Positions 38,360 through 50,659 are shown, numbered from the stretch's first letter. The stretch: 64,000 nucleotides of DNA from Acanthopleura granulata (GCA_016165875.1 JABBOT010000002.1:37661868-37725867); one strand, 5' to 3'. Numbers and translations are program-made. Notes: generated from the sequence alone by a model not told the origin.

Positions 38360-38870
38360 CCACCGGTCACATTATTCTGACACACGATACTGTGGTTCAG
38401 TGATTACATTATGGTGACACCAACACCCGACACTGCATTCGCTAGTCACATTATTCTCACACACGATGCAACATTCATCGGTACGGTGACATTATTTTCT
38501 GCTCACACTACTCTTACATCTTTTACACAGCTTTAAACAGTCAGATTTGTCTGACACCCAACGCTGCATTAGCCAGTAACATTATTCTGACACACGATGC
38601 AACATTTATCCTCACGGTGACATTATTGTGACACGTGACACTCGACGAAACCTTAACTGCTCACACTATTCTTACACCCTACACAACTTAAACGGTCACA
38701 TTATTCTGACACCCGCTGCAATATTTACAAATCGCATTATCCTGTCCCACGGTGCAACATTCACAGGTCGCATTATTCGGACGACTGATGCAACACTGCG
38801 AGATACATAGCTCTGAATTCCTACGCAACATTTACAGGTATCATTATTCTTACACCGAGCGTACATTCCC
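38360..38870 (+). repeat. Minisatellite, about 33-42 bp unit
   Basis: At least ten degenerate units of GGTCACATTATTCTGACAC plus CGATGCAACATTTAC. Spacing and sequence vary, and some units are half copies. It directly follows the LTR copy. Confidence 0.75.
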
Positions 38871-38932
38871 TAGCCAGCGTCACCTCAGTGTTAAACATAA
38901 AACGAATGCGCGATATGTGCATGCATATCTTT

Positions 38933-39100
38933 GTTATTTATTTATTTATTTCATTGGTGTTTTTATGCCGCACTCAAGAGTATTTTACTTATACGAGGGC
39001 GACCAGCATTGAGAGTTTTTCTATGGTGAGAGGAAATTTTCCCACGTATGACCGGAGAGGAAGCCAGCGAGAGCTGGGATTGAAACCCCCGAACCGATGT
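38933..39100 (-). repeat. SINE family A copy, minus strand
   Basis: The plus strand shows the tail first (TTATTTATTTATTTC), then GCCGCACTCAAGAGTATTTT and the body with GGAGAGGAAGCCAGCGAGAG. Confidence 0.75.
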
Positions 39101-39402
39101 CTTTATTAAATGTTACGCAATGCTATTGACAATTACAGGCGATTGGTATCTGGATGTGATCTTGTTCTTCCTGAATATAAATGGTGGGGTAACTGTCAGT
39201 GCTCATCAGCGCCTTGTGTTACATATCCATGCCGTGAATTGTACTTCGTTGCACAACACTGATGTAACACATAAATTACACGCATACTTGTATCTAAATG
39301 TCATATGAACCTTGTGAAATTTTGGCACCTGCATGCTGGCGACCGTCACATATTATTTCTCATGTAACTTTTCACATGGTTTCGTCATCCTCTGACCGCC
39401 TC

Positions 39403-39720
39403 GATGGTCTAGTGGTTAGAGGGTCACCCTTGAGATCAGGAGATCCAGGTTGAAGCCCGGGTTGGGTCATACCAGACTTTAAAAATGGTACTTGTTGCTT
39501 GGCGCTCAGCATTGAGAGATTAAATCAAGGGGGCAGAACTGGTCGGTGTCAGTATAATGTTCCAGTGGCGGCAGCACTTCTGAATGGAGTCGCCCTGCCA
39601 CCAGAAGACACACTATATGCACACACAAGAAGGATTCCTCGCTGTCATAGGACTGAAACATTGTTAAACACGACGTTAACCCCCCAAAGCACTCACTCAC
39701 CCACTCATTATCCTCTGTAT
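39403..39720 (+). repeat. tRNA-derived SINE, family B
   Basis: Head CCTCGATGGTCTAGTGGTTAG (A box) and GGTTGAAGCCCGGG (B box). A central block follows with AATGGTACTTGTTGC and GGCGCTCAGCATTGAGAG, then a CACTCACTCACCCACTC tail. It differs from family A in head, body and tail. Confidence 0.75.
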
Positions 39721-42639
39721 CACGAGATGTTCTTTGCGCAACTTGAAAGAATTATTTCCAGTTGTGTCTTGCCTAAAATTACTAAATAGTGGAAGTTAAA
39801 GGAACAAATGTGCCGTTAGTCGTATGAGCTAATAACGGTGAACTTTAGTTTTTCTTTTCTAACGGAGAAACTATCACAAACCAAGCAAAACGGGAAATTT
39901 CTTATTCACCTGGATGAGATATTTTGGACAAATTAGGCCTTGAGAAAATGTCCATCATTTTGTTACTTACATTCCATTTATTATTCCCCCACCCTATCTC
40001 CCCTGCGATGATTTTACCTATTCCATGGTGGTGAAGCTTGTGACTAGAGTTAACTGCCACAAATAGCCTATGACCTGATAAACCTCTTGACTTGTCTGTC
40101 GAATGAGCATGCCATGGAATAGTTTCAAGCCTGCAGACTAACCGTCCACGGGCTATTCCGCTGCAGAGAGGACAAGGCTTGATACATTACAACTGAAAAT
40201 TACATACTTGTGTCAGTGTGTTGGTTGAACAAACCCGAAATAAAGCTCCCGGAACGTTCCCTGGTAAAGCTTCTATGTTGCGCATATACTGAGTGTGCAT
40301 TATGTTATGTTATTTAAATATATTTTGAAACTGTTTAAATACCTACTGTTTTTATTTGCCTTTTGTTATATATAAGTGGCTTCATCACGCATTAAAGGTG
40401 TCCCTCCTTATCTGGACAATGTTTATTGCTTTTTTAAGAAAATCAATATTAATCAGAGAAATTGTTAATTCATGTCGAAATACTGAGAGATCGTCACTAT
40501 GTACTTATCTGTAATTACTTTGCATGTCTGTTATGTCAATCTGTTCAGTGGATGAGTCAGATTGTGGAATGTGATTATACGGGTCATTATTACAGGGAAT
40601 AAAAAGAGATGAGACCGGGACATAGCAGCACGTCCCCTGCTAAGGTATATCGAAACATATCTTATTAACTTTTTCTTCTTGATTTTTCAGAACTGTCTTT
40701 CTTTGTTGAAATTAATGGTTTTTCCTTAGAGTGTACGGTGAATGCGTTCCTTTTATAAAGTGAGTTTTGTACATATTTTAAGCCTACATTAATATTAGAA
40801 CTTTAAGTCTTTATACATCCGGTAAAGTTTCTAATGACATAAATGTTTTAGTGCCATGCAAATATCGTGGATAAGAACAGATTCCCCTTGCAGCAAATAA
40901 CCCTCTATTGTATGAAAAAGTGTCAATAAGTTTATCAACGCTTTGGTTGTACTTGCAAGAAAGCCCCTCTGGGTGTCATCCCAAGTACTATCAGAGGCCG
41001 GATTTAGTTCGATGCGTTGTCAAATTTGAAAGCAATCCGTGGAAAGCCGTTTGATTCTTCAAACACATTTCCTTTAAAGAAATAACAAGATCGGTAATGA
41101 GCGATAACATTAACCCAGAGCGCAGCACTCAGGGAATTCGGATGCTCTGCCGGGCTTCGAGGCCCATGACCAAAGCTGTTTTGCTATACCTGCGCGAAAA
41201 CAAGATTTAGAGATTGGATAAAGGTTTTCTTTCCAAAGACGAACGACTCAGAAATTGGATTTTATCGATGAAAACTTCATCGGAAATGAGATTAAATAAC
41301 AATCAGCGAGGGTTATGTCTGAAGCGCGTGGCAGGGCCGTGTTTTCATTGGCCGAGGTCCCAGGCTTGGTGACCTGGATGGGGAAGGGATTACGTCCCTT
41401 TGGTCTGGATGACACCAGCTGATCTTTTCTCCCAGCCACTCGTCTGTATACATTACCCCTCAACGCTCTTTCCACAATCACTGTTTACACCAAACAAATA
41501 GCAAAAGTGTTACATTATATCAAAGCTAATTAGAGTAAGTATTTTTGTGACAGTCTGTTTAACCACCACTGCTTTAGTGAGAAAACGGCGGAGCATTAAG
41601 GCCTTAGCCTGGGGCTGGTCGAGTGGAAACAATTTCCCGTTAAAAATTAGCCAAACAAACCCATCGGGCCAGATTTGTGTTACTTGTGCCCGGCAAATCG
41701 GCCCATGTTTATGTACGAAATGATCTTTTACTTAAATATTGACAGTAGAGGCCCTCGTGCTCGCTTAATTTCCTCTAATGAGTAACAATAACAGTCATTG
41801 GCTTTGTCCACGAGCAACAAAGAGGCTTTAGTCGGCATTTAATATCTCCAATCCAATAGCTATTGATCGCTTAAAGTTAAGAAGATTACTTGCCAAACAC
41901 TGGAAGGCGATTACTGCACCCAAATCTGTCAGACCTAGTTACTCTCGCAACCCGAACTAACAAGCACGCCTGCGCACCAGCCACCTTCGATCGAAACGGG
42001 CCGGGCGGATAAGAAAAAGCCAACTGCGAAGAGTATCTTTTGAGGATAACCTTAATTGGAGAGGTGTAAAGAAACCCAGCCATGTAGTACTGGTGCTACA
42101 TGTGATCAAGTTACGCCAAACGCTCTCATTAGAATGGTCCGCAGACACCAACGCAATAATGGCATCGCAGATTAAACTGTGGAAAATGCTCGTTTTGATT
42201 AGTTTAGAATGCTTCGTGTAGAATTTTGTTCAATTTTAACAGATATCCCGAGGAAACAAATAAATGGTAGATAATTTAATCTGATTGTTGGTACATACGT
42301 ACTCGAGACGAGATCGGTCTATATACTCCATGATATTATAATTCTGATTCTATTATGTAACAAACATACCCTCAAAATATATAAAAAAGAAACGCAGAGG
42401 CATGGTTAGAACATGCTATTTTCGCCAAATGTCACCAGCGTCCACAACGCCTACAACGTGTACACGGTCCACCTGTGCTCCAGCTGGTCTTATAGCTGGT
42501 GTCATGGCTGGTGTCATGGTTAAATGAGATTCCGCTGCTTATCTCATGATTACTGAGAGTCTGGCTTTCCCACACAGAAACTTTGTTGAAATCTACGGCG
42601 TATCAAATAATTTATCCACCTTTAAACGAAACACAGCTA
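39721..42639. other. No gene recognised
   Basis: Unique sequence including the complex stretch at 41000-41880. No exon supported. Confidence 0.45.
41000..41880. other. Repeat-free complex stretch, possible cis-regulatory DNA
   Basis: About 0.9 kb without SINEs, simple repeats or plausible exons. It is denser in mixed-composition sequence than its surroundings, with several TAAT words, an ATTGGCTTTGT word and an ATCGATGAA hairpin. About 20 kb upstream of Dmbx. The call is an impression of composition only. Confidence 0.2.
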
Positions 42640-42813
42640 TTGTTGGCTTCCTCTCCAACCGTACGTGGAAAGGTTTGCCAACAACCTGCGGATGATCGTG
42701 CGTTTGCTCAGGAATCTGCCCGGTTTCCTCTCACCATAATGCTAGCCGCCTTCGTATAATTGAAACATTCTTGAGTACGGCGTAAAACAGCAACCAGAGA
42801 AATAAATCAAATA
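42640..42813 (+). repeat. SINE family A, 5'-truncated
   Basis: Body and 3' part present: CCGTACGTGGAAAGGTTTGCC, CACCATAATGCTAGCCGCC, CTTGAGTACGGCGTAAAAC, and an A-rich tail. Confidence 0.82.
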
Positions 42814-43319
42814 ATTGAAACAAAAACAAATTTTAATGGGGAAAATTTAATTTCTGCGTTACCATTTCGGTACCCTATATCTTTATTTTATATACCTCCT
42901 TAGTTCTGTGGTGTTTTGTGTTATTTTTCGTTTTGGAAACTGGCCTTACAATTATACAATACGAAGATAATGAAGCATAGAGAAAACAGTAGCCACTGTC
43001 TATGATCCTACCACCATATTGGCAGCATTTCTTTACAATAAATTGATCGCGCCCTAGGAAAATAAAGAATACCGAGTGTCGTAACATTCTTCGGCCTATC
43101 AAAGCATTTGTCACGGATGACAACGACATCCTTCCACAAAAGTTACACTTCTACATGGCTTGGGGAACTTGAAATTTTGAAACTTCTTGTGTGGTCAAAG
43201 TCAAAGCGATATTCACAAAAGCTAACTTTTTCTGCATGCACTATCTCTCAATAACTATCGTGTTATACACAGAGCTCTTTTCTATAGGTCTTATACTTTC
43301 TCTAGTATCTTTATTGTTT

Positions 43320-43500
43320 GATTGATGTTTAACGCCGTTCTCAAGAATACTCCTCTTAAATCAGCGGTCAGGGTTTGTAAATGGCGGAAACCACCTGTGT
43401 TTGGCAAGCTAGTTGACTCAAACCCGCAGATGAAACACCGTCGAACGCGTTACCTGATTGGCCAAGTACCTGAGATAAGACGAAAGCCAGCACTTAACAC
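43320..43500 (+). repeat. Dispersed repeat, family D, diverged copy
   Basis: TTGATTGATGTTTAACGCCG and TGGCGGAAACCACCTGTG, TTGGCAAGCTAGTTGAC, which align in order with 54528-54850. Confidence 0.5.
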
Positions 43501-43954
43501 ATGTGTGCTGACAGCAGTATATCTTTTTTCATAGGAATATATGCAGAAATTAACACGTATTATGTTTTTCATTTACCGGGAGGTTTACTGATGACCTTTA
43601 GCGATAAATAGTCCCCATTTTGCCCGAACGGTGAAGGAAACCACGGTAGCCGGATTTGAATGTGACAAAAGTTATTCTTGATGGCACATCTCTTTGGGGT
43701 CCAACATGTATGTCTGTGCAAATATGACCAATGTCTCTTGCCACGCCGTTTGCCTTACAAAAGGGATAATTTAAATTTTTGAAATTATAATATATACATA
43801 GATGTATTCAGATAGCTATGCACCAATTGGCCCCGCATATGGTGTACCCTTGTAACATCCGTTAGGTCCTGTGTAAAATGTTATGATTTCCACATGGCAC
43901 AAAAATCACTGATGAAACAACTAGTGTGTAATGGATACGACGCCATGTCGCTTC

Positions 43955-44222
43955 GGGGCGTCCGTGGCCGTGGTGCCTAGCACGCTCGCGCATTCAGTCC
44001 AATGACCCAGGAGCCTTTCACCAATACGGTCGATGTGAGCACATGCTGGTTTCCTCTCCGGCTATGCGTGGGAAGGTCAGCCAGCTACCTGCGGATGGTT
44101 CCTAGATTTCCCCCGGGCTCTGTCCGGTTTCCTCCCACCATAACGCCGTAGAAGTGAAATATTCTTGAATACGGCGTAAACACCTATCAAATAAATAAAT
44201 AAATAAATAAATAAATAAATCA
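43955..44222 (+). repeat. SINE family A copy with long AAAT tail
   Basis: Near full-length copy starting GGGGCGTCCGTGGCCGTGG and ending in a pure AAAT run of about nine units. Confidence 0.85.
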
Positions 44223-44697
44223 AACGGGTGCACCAGGAGTTTCTAAACTTTAACAATGAGTGCAATGCAAAAGACCATGAGATAAATGAGTATAACACAA
44301 AAGTCTATGAGCACATTACTCTTGTTGGAAAATGTTAGAGGTGTCTGCGACCTTTGGTGATGTCTGCCACAGATGAAGCTGTATCTAAATAGACTAGGAG
44401 CAGTATATGTATTCGTGCTTATTACATCAATATGAAGCTTTTATGAGCATTTCCTATATAAACCGCGACAAGGACACCTATATTTGTATTTGACCCGAAT
44501 ATAAAATGTTCACGGACTGCGAGTTTGAGTTTTCATTAGATTTCCAGCATAGAAAATTGCCTTCTCGACATGAATAATTTTTTATGACTACACCTCTGTT
44601 ACACGTTACCAGCTTCGTGGTTAACGAGTGGTACATACGAATGTCAGACTTGACGAATAGATTAGCTGTCTGAGTCAGTGAGGGACATTTCTTTTTA

Positions 44698-44824
44698 CAA
44701 GGGTCGTGGATTTCCCCCTGGCTCTCCCCGGTTTTCTCCCACCATAATGCTGGACGCAGTCATATAAGTGAAATATGATTGGATACGGCGTAAAACACCA
44801 ATCCAATAAATAAGTAAATAAATT
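44698..44824 (+). repeat. SINE family A, 3' fragment
   Basis: CACCATAATGCTGGACGCAG followed by GGATACGGCGTAAAACACC and an AAATAAGTAAATAAA tail. Confidence 0.8.
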
Positions 44825-45877
44825 TTGTCCACATCAGCAATATTATTCCATCTTCAACCATATTCACCTTGGTGCTCTTCGATATCAACACTCCACCATA
44901 ATGATATAAAATATTTCAGCATATAGAGTACAACCATCGCAGAGAAGACAGTGTGATAGTTGGTAAATGGCCACACGTTACCGGTGAAATCCGGCCTCTT
45001 GTCATTTTACCTCAGCTAAGGTTTTATTCCAACTCTTCACGTAAGTGTTTAAGAAGTAACAATTTGCACACCCCTGGCACCATGGCTGAAGTAAAATTAG
45101 GTAAAAGAGAAAACAGCTGTAAAATCATTAAAAATTCAGTGTCTATACCAAAGGACCAGGCCTCGGGGATGCTCACACCATCAGCAGAATTGGGATTTAC
45201 ACAGGAATACAGTAAAAAAGAACACACGCATCATACAGACGACAAGTAGAGATGCTACAACCGTGTGATAAGTAGTAAAACCAACGAAACTATAAAGGCG
45301 GTAACGAAAAAGTAATAACTATAAAAGAATCTCCAGTATCGGCAGACTCCTCTCAGGGTTCTTTAGAACACAACACTTTACAATGAAATAATTAAAGTCT
45401 AATTTTATTGAAATTATTATTGACGAGAAAATAGCTGACGTCACTACATTTTTACCTAATACTGCTCAAACCAGTGCTAGGGGGTGTTTATGTTTCTACT
45501 TTTTATGCATTTACATGAGCAGTTACAATAAAACCCTGGGGTAGAATAACAACTGACCGGGACATTTGCAAAAAATCAATCTGTCGCCACTTTTCTGGTT
45601 TTACTCACCATGATATAGCCTTTTTGTATTATATAAGAAATGACTGACATCGGTCAGTTTGCTGATATCGTATATGCCAGTAAAGCCATTCACATGCGGA
45701 ACAACTGCCTTCCAGGCTGACACACAAGCGACAAACTCATACGTACAAGTGCCCCACATACTCTAGCTACAATTTTCGCAGATTAATCTAATTGTCATCT
45801 AATTGTTGATTCCTGCGATGCATTTTATTCTTCCATTTCAGGTTGGTTCGCCTTATGTAATTGTTAATGTCCTTTTA

Positions 45878-46000
45878 AGTGGGTTTTTCCTGGGCTCTCT
45901 CCAGTTTCCTCCCACCATCATACTGGCCGCAGTCGTATGAGTGAAATTTCCTTGGGTACAGCCTAAAACAGCAATGAAGTAAATCAAATAAATAAATCAG
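45878..46000 (+). repeat. SINE family A, 3' fragment
   Basis: CCTCCCACCATCATACTGGCC, then TTGGGTACAGCCTAAAACAGC and AAATAAATAAATC. Confidence 0.75.
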
Positions 46001-46539
46001 TGCTTCTCATGATATGATCATGGAACTTTACTCAAAAAATTAAAATTTCCCTACATACTTCATTGACATTTATATATTCGGTTAATAAAGGCAGTCGGTA
46101 GAAGAAAGAAAAGCATAAATTTGTACAAAAACACAAGTACAGGCTTGAAAGTGTATGGCTGTACATATCGTATATATAGCTGTGCACCGTGGTAACTTTT
46201 AGGTATATAGCAAATACAATGGTACTTCAAAATATAGAATTAAAAGTGAATTTACGAAGACCTATGGCGTCACTAAAAGGTGTATACATATGCGGGACAT
46301 ATGCATGTGTATGCAAATGGAAGTATAGCGTATCTGAATGGTGGCTTTCAGAACATTTTTGCATTGGTCTCGTCTCAACTGATCATTCTCTGCGAGATGA
46401 CCGACATCTCCAATTATCGCTTGTGAGACCGTGACCTTAAGTCAGGCATTTTTAGTTGTACCTGGAGAAGGGTGGTGGCTTACATCGGATATTCCTTTTC
46501 ATTCCACTTCTAAGACGGACTGCTTTCACATTTCAAATG

Positions 46540-46582
46540 GTATCTTCTTGAATACGGTGTTAAACCAAAATCAAATATGTAT
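46540..46582 (+). repeat. SINE family A, 3' end remnant
   Basis: Only CTTGAATACGGTGTTAAACC and a short A-rich tail remain. Confidence 0.5.
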
Positions 46583-49046
46583 AGATATATTTGATTAAGG
46601 ATATGCATTATTCTACACAAAATTGTAAGTCAAAGGCGGATACCAGAACTAGAAAATATTCTGTTATGAACGTTTTGAAGGTTTTGAAGTTCTTTTTTTT
46701 ATTTTAGGAGCAATTCAGTACATAAGGGTGTTTTCTGCTGGGCTGCTCACTCTTATTTCAGGGATCAGATAAACGCGCTGTCACAGAAACTTGGCTGCCT
46801 GAAAACACTTCGTCAACTCCCTGAGCGGGTTATAAGATTTGCATCGAAGAGTTGTCCCCCTTGGGTTGCATTTCTTAACGTTTTCTGGCGCAGTTCAGAA
46901 CATTTCGTCTATGATATGGCGCATAGATTTGATACTGAAAGAAACAACACAGAGTAGGCAGGAAATCACAACATCATGTCGGTTAGCTGACAACACTCCT
47001 CACATGAGATCATGCCTGAGGCGTCAACAGTTTCAATCCAAAACACAACCGGCCAATATTCAACGCATGCTACTTCCACACAACGTGCCAAGTCTCGGCA
47101 TATGCTGAAGGCACACAATGCTATTCCCTCGCTACACATCGTCCCGACTAAAGGTTTTGTTTCCGTGTATAAAGTGAACATACATATACGGAGAGAGAAA
47201 GAGTCTGCCACAGGTATAACAGAAAAATATTTCAAAACTTTACTAAATGTTAAAAGCCGGAAAGTAGGAGTTTAACATCAGGGATATGACATTGATAGCC
47301 ATTTTTTTCAGAGTAACGATGTTGTAAAAATCCTTAAGGAGTAAGCCCTGATATTGTCACGTGACACTTTTGCTAAGACGTCACATCCCTAATCAGCATT
47401 TAATTGTGAGTAATGGATAGACAAACATGTATTGCTGAAATACATCGGATTTTGAAGATATTTTAGGTGTTGAATTAAAGCATTTTGGTCTGATCGGGCA
47501 ATCACGCGGCTGAGAGCGGCTACCTGCTTCACAAACACTTACGTAGCGTGCAAAAGTAACAACTAATAGTTGATAACAGATTCGCCTTGACAATGAAATG
47601 TTAGTATGATTAACTAAAACATATTCTATCCGTGGAATGTGCTACACAACAGTGATATGTTTATTTTTACCCAGTTAAATACCGAAGACTAGAATGTTGT
47701 CAATTGACAAGTGGTCTTTTTACGGAACGTCCGTTCTTCGTTTGGAAAAAAAAATGTGTAAATCATTCAAGCTGGAAGTAGCCATCTCATGCTCGCGCTT
47801 CTATTCTTAGTTTTGTTTATTCTATATTTCAACATATTTGAATATTTCGGCAGCCTTTTTCGTTATTATAGCTGTGTTCATACGTGTTACGGGGGAATCA
47901 AACAACTTATTGCTTTACTTGATGTCTACTTTGGCGTGGAAATAAAGCTTCGTGTCAAGCGTTGATGTTACAATGCAAAGTGACGAGTGTTGTGAGCTGA
48001 CTTTAAAAATTATGTCTGTAGCAAGTATTACCTTTTTATTTTTAACCTCGTTTATGGATTGATCGTATCTGAATATTTAAATATTTCCAAGTGATTCCGT
48101 GTGCAACCCAGGAAAAACTGGAACATCATGGTGGTATTTCTCCTAATTTGGTCAGTTTTAGGAATGTTTGTCAATTGTCTTATTGAGGTGTATCCCAACA
48201 ATGTCACCATGTGGCAGGTAGATCCCATGTCAGCATACTTACACAACGCAGTATCGTTCCCTAAACAGGTGGAGCCCCACCGACTTATGGTACATTGACA
48301 CCGGACCGACAAATACTTGGCTTGTCCTCGCGTATGTTAATTGTCAGGTGTTAAATCCATCCCTCTAGAATGGAACCCATAACCTTGTCAGATTTGGTTA
48401 TGACCAGAACAGTGTTATATAGATCACATAAAGGTTGTAGTACGTTGTAGCTTGGCTTCCTTTTGCCATGCTATACGTACTACAATGTGAAGTTTGTAAG
48501 TCTTAGAGTGTACTTGAAACTATTAAAATCATTTCAGGAACAAGTTGACAAATCACACGTGAATTTTAATGCATGTGCCAATTAACTCTCTCAATATTAT
48601 ATTTACACACATAAAAGCACGCACGCAGAAATAAAAGAAAACTTGGTTAAAAAAAACATTTTGAGTAAAGTATTTGCACATTTTACGATAACAGTTTACA
48701 GGAGTTTATAATGAGCGCGTTGTAACCTTAACTCTACCATATAGATGGTAAAAATAAGACATATTTATGTTTAGATAGGCCCTACTCATATAAAAAAAAA
48801 CAACATAAATCAAAAAGATTTCAATTATTATTCAAGTACAAATCAATTTGTTATTTTAATTCAACATATATTTAATAGTATTGTAGACTCACTTCACGTT
48901 CTATACCAAAACAGAGTATGCATTAGCTTACATGTTTATTTGACAGTATATACTTCACTTCAATACACTGGACTTGGTCATCGTAAACTCAATTTCTTAA
49001 AGCTTTTTCTCATTAATATCATCTTTGGATAATTTGTTATAGCGCC
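46583..49046. other. No gene recognised; searched for a dermatopontin first exon
   Basis: No segment encoding the DR-x-W / CPNNH-type motifs was found here, although the orphan terminal exon lies just downstream. It contains the palindrome TGTCACGTGACA (47355-47366) and the small ORF at 48122. Confidence 0.4.
48122..48298 (+). CDS. Small ORF with signal-peptide-like start, unrecognised
   Basis: A 58-codon frame from the ATG at 48122 (an upstream in-frame ATG is at 48101). It begins MVVFLLIWSVLGMFVNCLIE, a hydrophobic stretch like a signal peptide, then a short tail with one Asn-x-Thr site. I recognise no family. It could be a chance ORF or a first exon. It does not resemble the dermatopontin signal exon. 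Low confidence. Confidence 0.15.
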   Translation, partial: NIMVVFLLIWSVLGMFVNCLIEVYPNNVTMWQVDPMSAYLHNAVSFPKQVEPHRLMVH

Positions 49047-49332
49047 TGTTACGAGCCACGTCTTTAAAATACTGTATTATATCTTTTTTATCTGTTTTCA
49101 AGCTAACCAGGCCTGTGTCTGACCTACATTTTTTTTCTGTGTGTAGTTTGTAGCCTGCACTGAAATTCAATCGAGTGTTCTCAAGGTTTCTGTGTTTATC
49201 AGTTTCGTGTCATTGCACATAGAGCGTACATTCTGGAAAGATGTACTCATATTGTAAACATGTTTACGGACAGACCATCCAGAATTTTCTTGACGTTAGG
49301 CTATTAATAAGAGCGACGAAGTTGTTAAGCTT
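49047..49332 (+). mobile_element. Truncated LTR copy, plus strand
   Basis: Begins TGTTACGAGCCACG at 49047 and follows the U3 part of the same LTR family, through the shared CTGTGTCTGAC and AAACATGTTTAC motifs, to the GAGCGACGAAGTTGTTAAGCTT segment. It then loses similarity near 49332, just past the eroded TATA position. It lies about 630 bp upstream of the orphan dermatopontin exon. Confidence 0.75.
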
Positions 49333-49965
49333 GCACGACGCTTTTGTGAGGAAGAAACCAGAGCCCGTACAGGAGCATTACTTCTATATTCCAGTTACCA
49401 ACATCACTATGCCAAGAGCTCATTGTCGGAGGGCTTTTGTTTCGTGGGGCGTAGCCTTGTCTCCCGGTATACAGGTTCATTGTTTTATGCGGCTGTAGAA
49501 AGGGTGATTTTTTACTGTCAATTAGACAGACGACATATAAAAGCAAACTAAATAGTTATTTAATGGAGTTGCCGCTTATTTCAAGTAGAAAGATATAGGG
49601 ATTTTGGCATATTTAGATCAACTTGCCTGTTACACTATCAAACTCTTCCTAAGCACTAAAGTATCGAAGGAAACTCATTTTTAATTTGGAATGAGAGATA
49701 CAAATGTGTCAACCACATCATGGGGAAGAGGTATATAAGCTCCTACCTTTAACCATGATCAGTTCACCTCCATGTCTTTAGCGGATATCCCTATGCAAAG
49801 AAGAGGCAAAATCAATAGTCCTGCCAAACGTTCCAAAGAACAGACAATTTTTTTCTCAGTTTTGTCACGTCGTCGAACAGGGAAGCCCAGCATAATGGTT
49901 CTGTCCCTCCTGCTCGGTGTGTATGTATCTCGCTTTGTGCCAGGGGTTTTATTTTTATTATACAG

Positions 49966-50050
49966 GGATCGCCGTTGGAAATTGGAATTGTGTCAACTGC
50001 TTTCCCAAAAGAACATCGCTTTGGACGAGAAGAAGGCAAAATGTTTCTAA
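49966..50050 (+). pseudogene. Orphan second copy of the dermatopontin terminal exon
   Basis: After acceptor ATTATACAG, and in the same phase 2 as the complete gene, this segment encodes DRRWKLELCQLLSQ, a clear match to DRRWVLELCRLVDS. It then reads 13 further codons (KNIALDEKKAKCF) to TAA. The 3'UTR is also homologous to the downstream gene: both have TCAATATACCA, TTTAAATCTAA and GGCAAATAAA in order. I could not find a matching first exon anywhere upstream in the window. It may be the end of a second gene whose exon 1 is missing, diverged, or outside the window. It could also be a non-functional duplicate. The open frame and intact acceptor leave a functional exon possible. Confidence 0.75.
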
Positions 50051-50104
50051 CAGATCAATATACCAAAATGTTGGTATGAGAACGGAATTTAAATCTAATT
50101 GGCA

Positions 50105-50110
50105 AATAAA
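50105..50110 (+). terminator. AATAAA after the orphan dermatopontin exon
   Basis: Lies 55 nt after the stop of the orphan exon, within sequence homologous to the 3'UTR of the complete gene. Confidence 0.45.
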
Positions 50111-50407
50111 TTACACATACAATATCAACACGATGTGAGCTCATTGCTGTAGTGTGATACGGTGTCGATGTTATAATTTTTCGCACTCTCATTAGAACGC
50201 AATTGCATCAATAACATAATCATTAGTACATAGAGTGCCTGCTTGCTTACTGGGATTAACGTGTCCAAAATTTCATCACGGTTGGGTGAATATCTTGACA
50301 CATGTTAAACAAACGCCATGGTTGCGAAATGCGGGAGGGGCGGTATTTCTCCTGGCCGCAGAGGAGTCGATTTTCCCCATGCTCTGTTTGTTGGCCTTTA
50401 CTAAGCA

Positions 50408-50505
50408 CTGCTTGGTGGACATGGACCATGAAGAGTGAGAGCATTAGTGAGCCGTGCATGAATCATTGTCACTGAATAGCGTGTGGAAACCTACGGGGAA
50501 TTCCC
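50408..50505 (+). repeat. Segment shared with 63816-63915 (copy 1)
   Basis: GGTGGACATGGACCATGAAG and GTGAGCCGTGCATGAAT match, in order, GGTTGACATTGACCAGGAAG and GTGAGCCGTGCACGAAT near 63825. It lies about 450 bp after the orphan dermatopontin exon. Confidence 0.65.
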
Positions 50506-50582
50506 GCTTGCTGGAACACTGATGTGCATGAGAACACCTGCAACATTGCTGTGTACAAGGATGATGGCAGAAATGCTGTGAT

Positions 50583-50656
50583 TTATTATTTATTTATTTA
50601 TTTATTGTTTTACGCCGTATTGAAAAATACTTCACTTATATGAAGGCGGCCAGTAA
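50583..50656 (-). repeat. SINE family A, 3' end, minus strand
   Basis: TTATTTATTTATTTATTTATTG then TTTTACGCCGTATTGAAAAA and GAAGGCGGCCAG on the plus strand. Confidence 0.75.
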
Positions 50657-50659
50657 TTA

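Noticed and set aside
38360..38870. Regularly spaced repeats that might suggest a CRISPR array
   Set aside because: Units and spacers are both degenerate and uneven, the genome is animal, and no cas genes are present.
47355..47366. Palindromic E-box TGTCACGTGACA
   Set aside because: No gene nearby to regulate; kept only as a note in the intergenic entry.
49772..49965. Open frame running from 49772 directly into the orphan dermatopontin exon
   Set aside because: The upstream part has no dermatopontin motif and is followed by a polypyrimidine tract and AG exactly at the homologous exon border, so it is intron read by chance.
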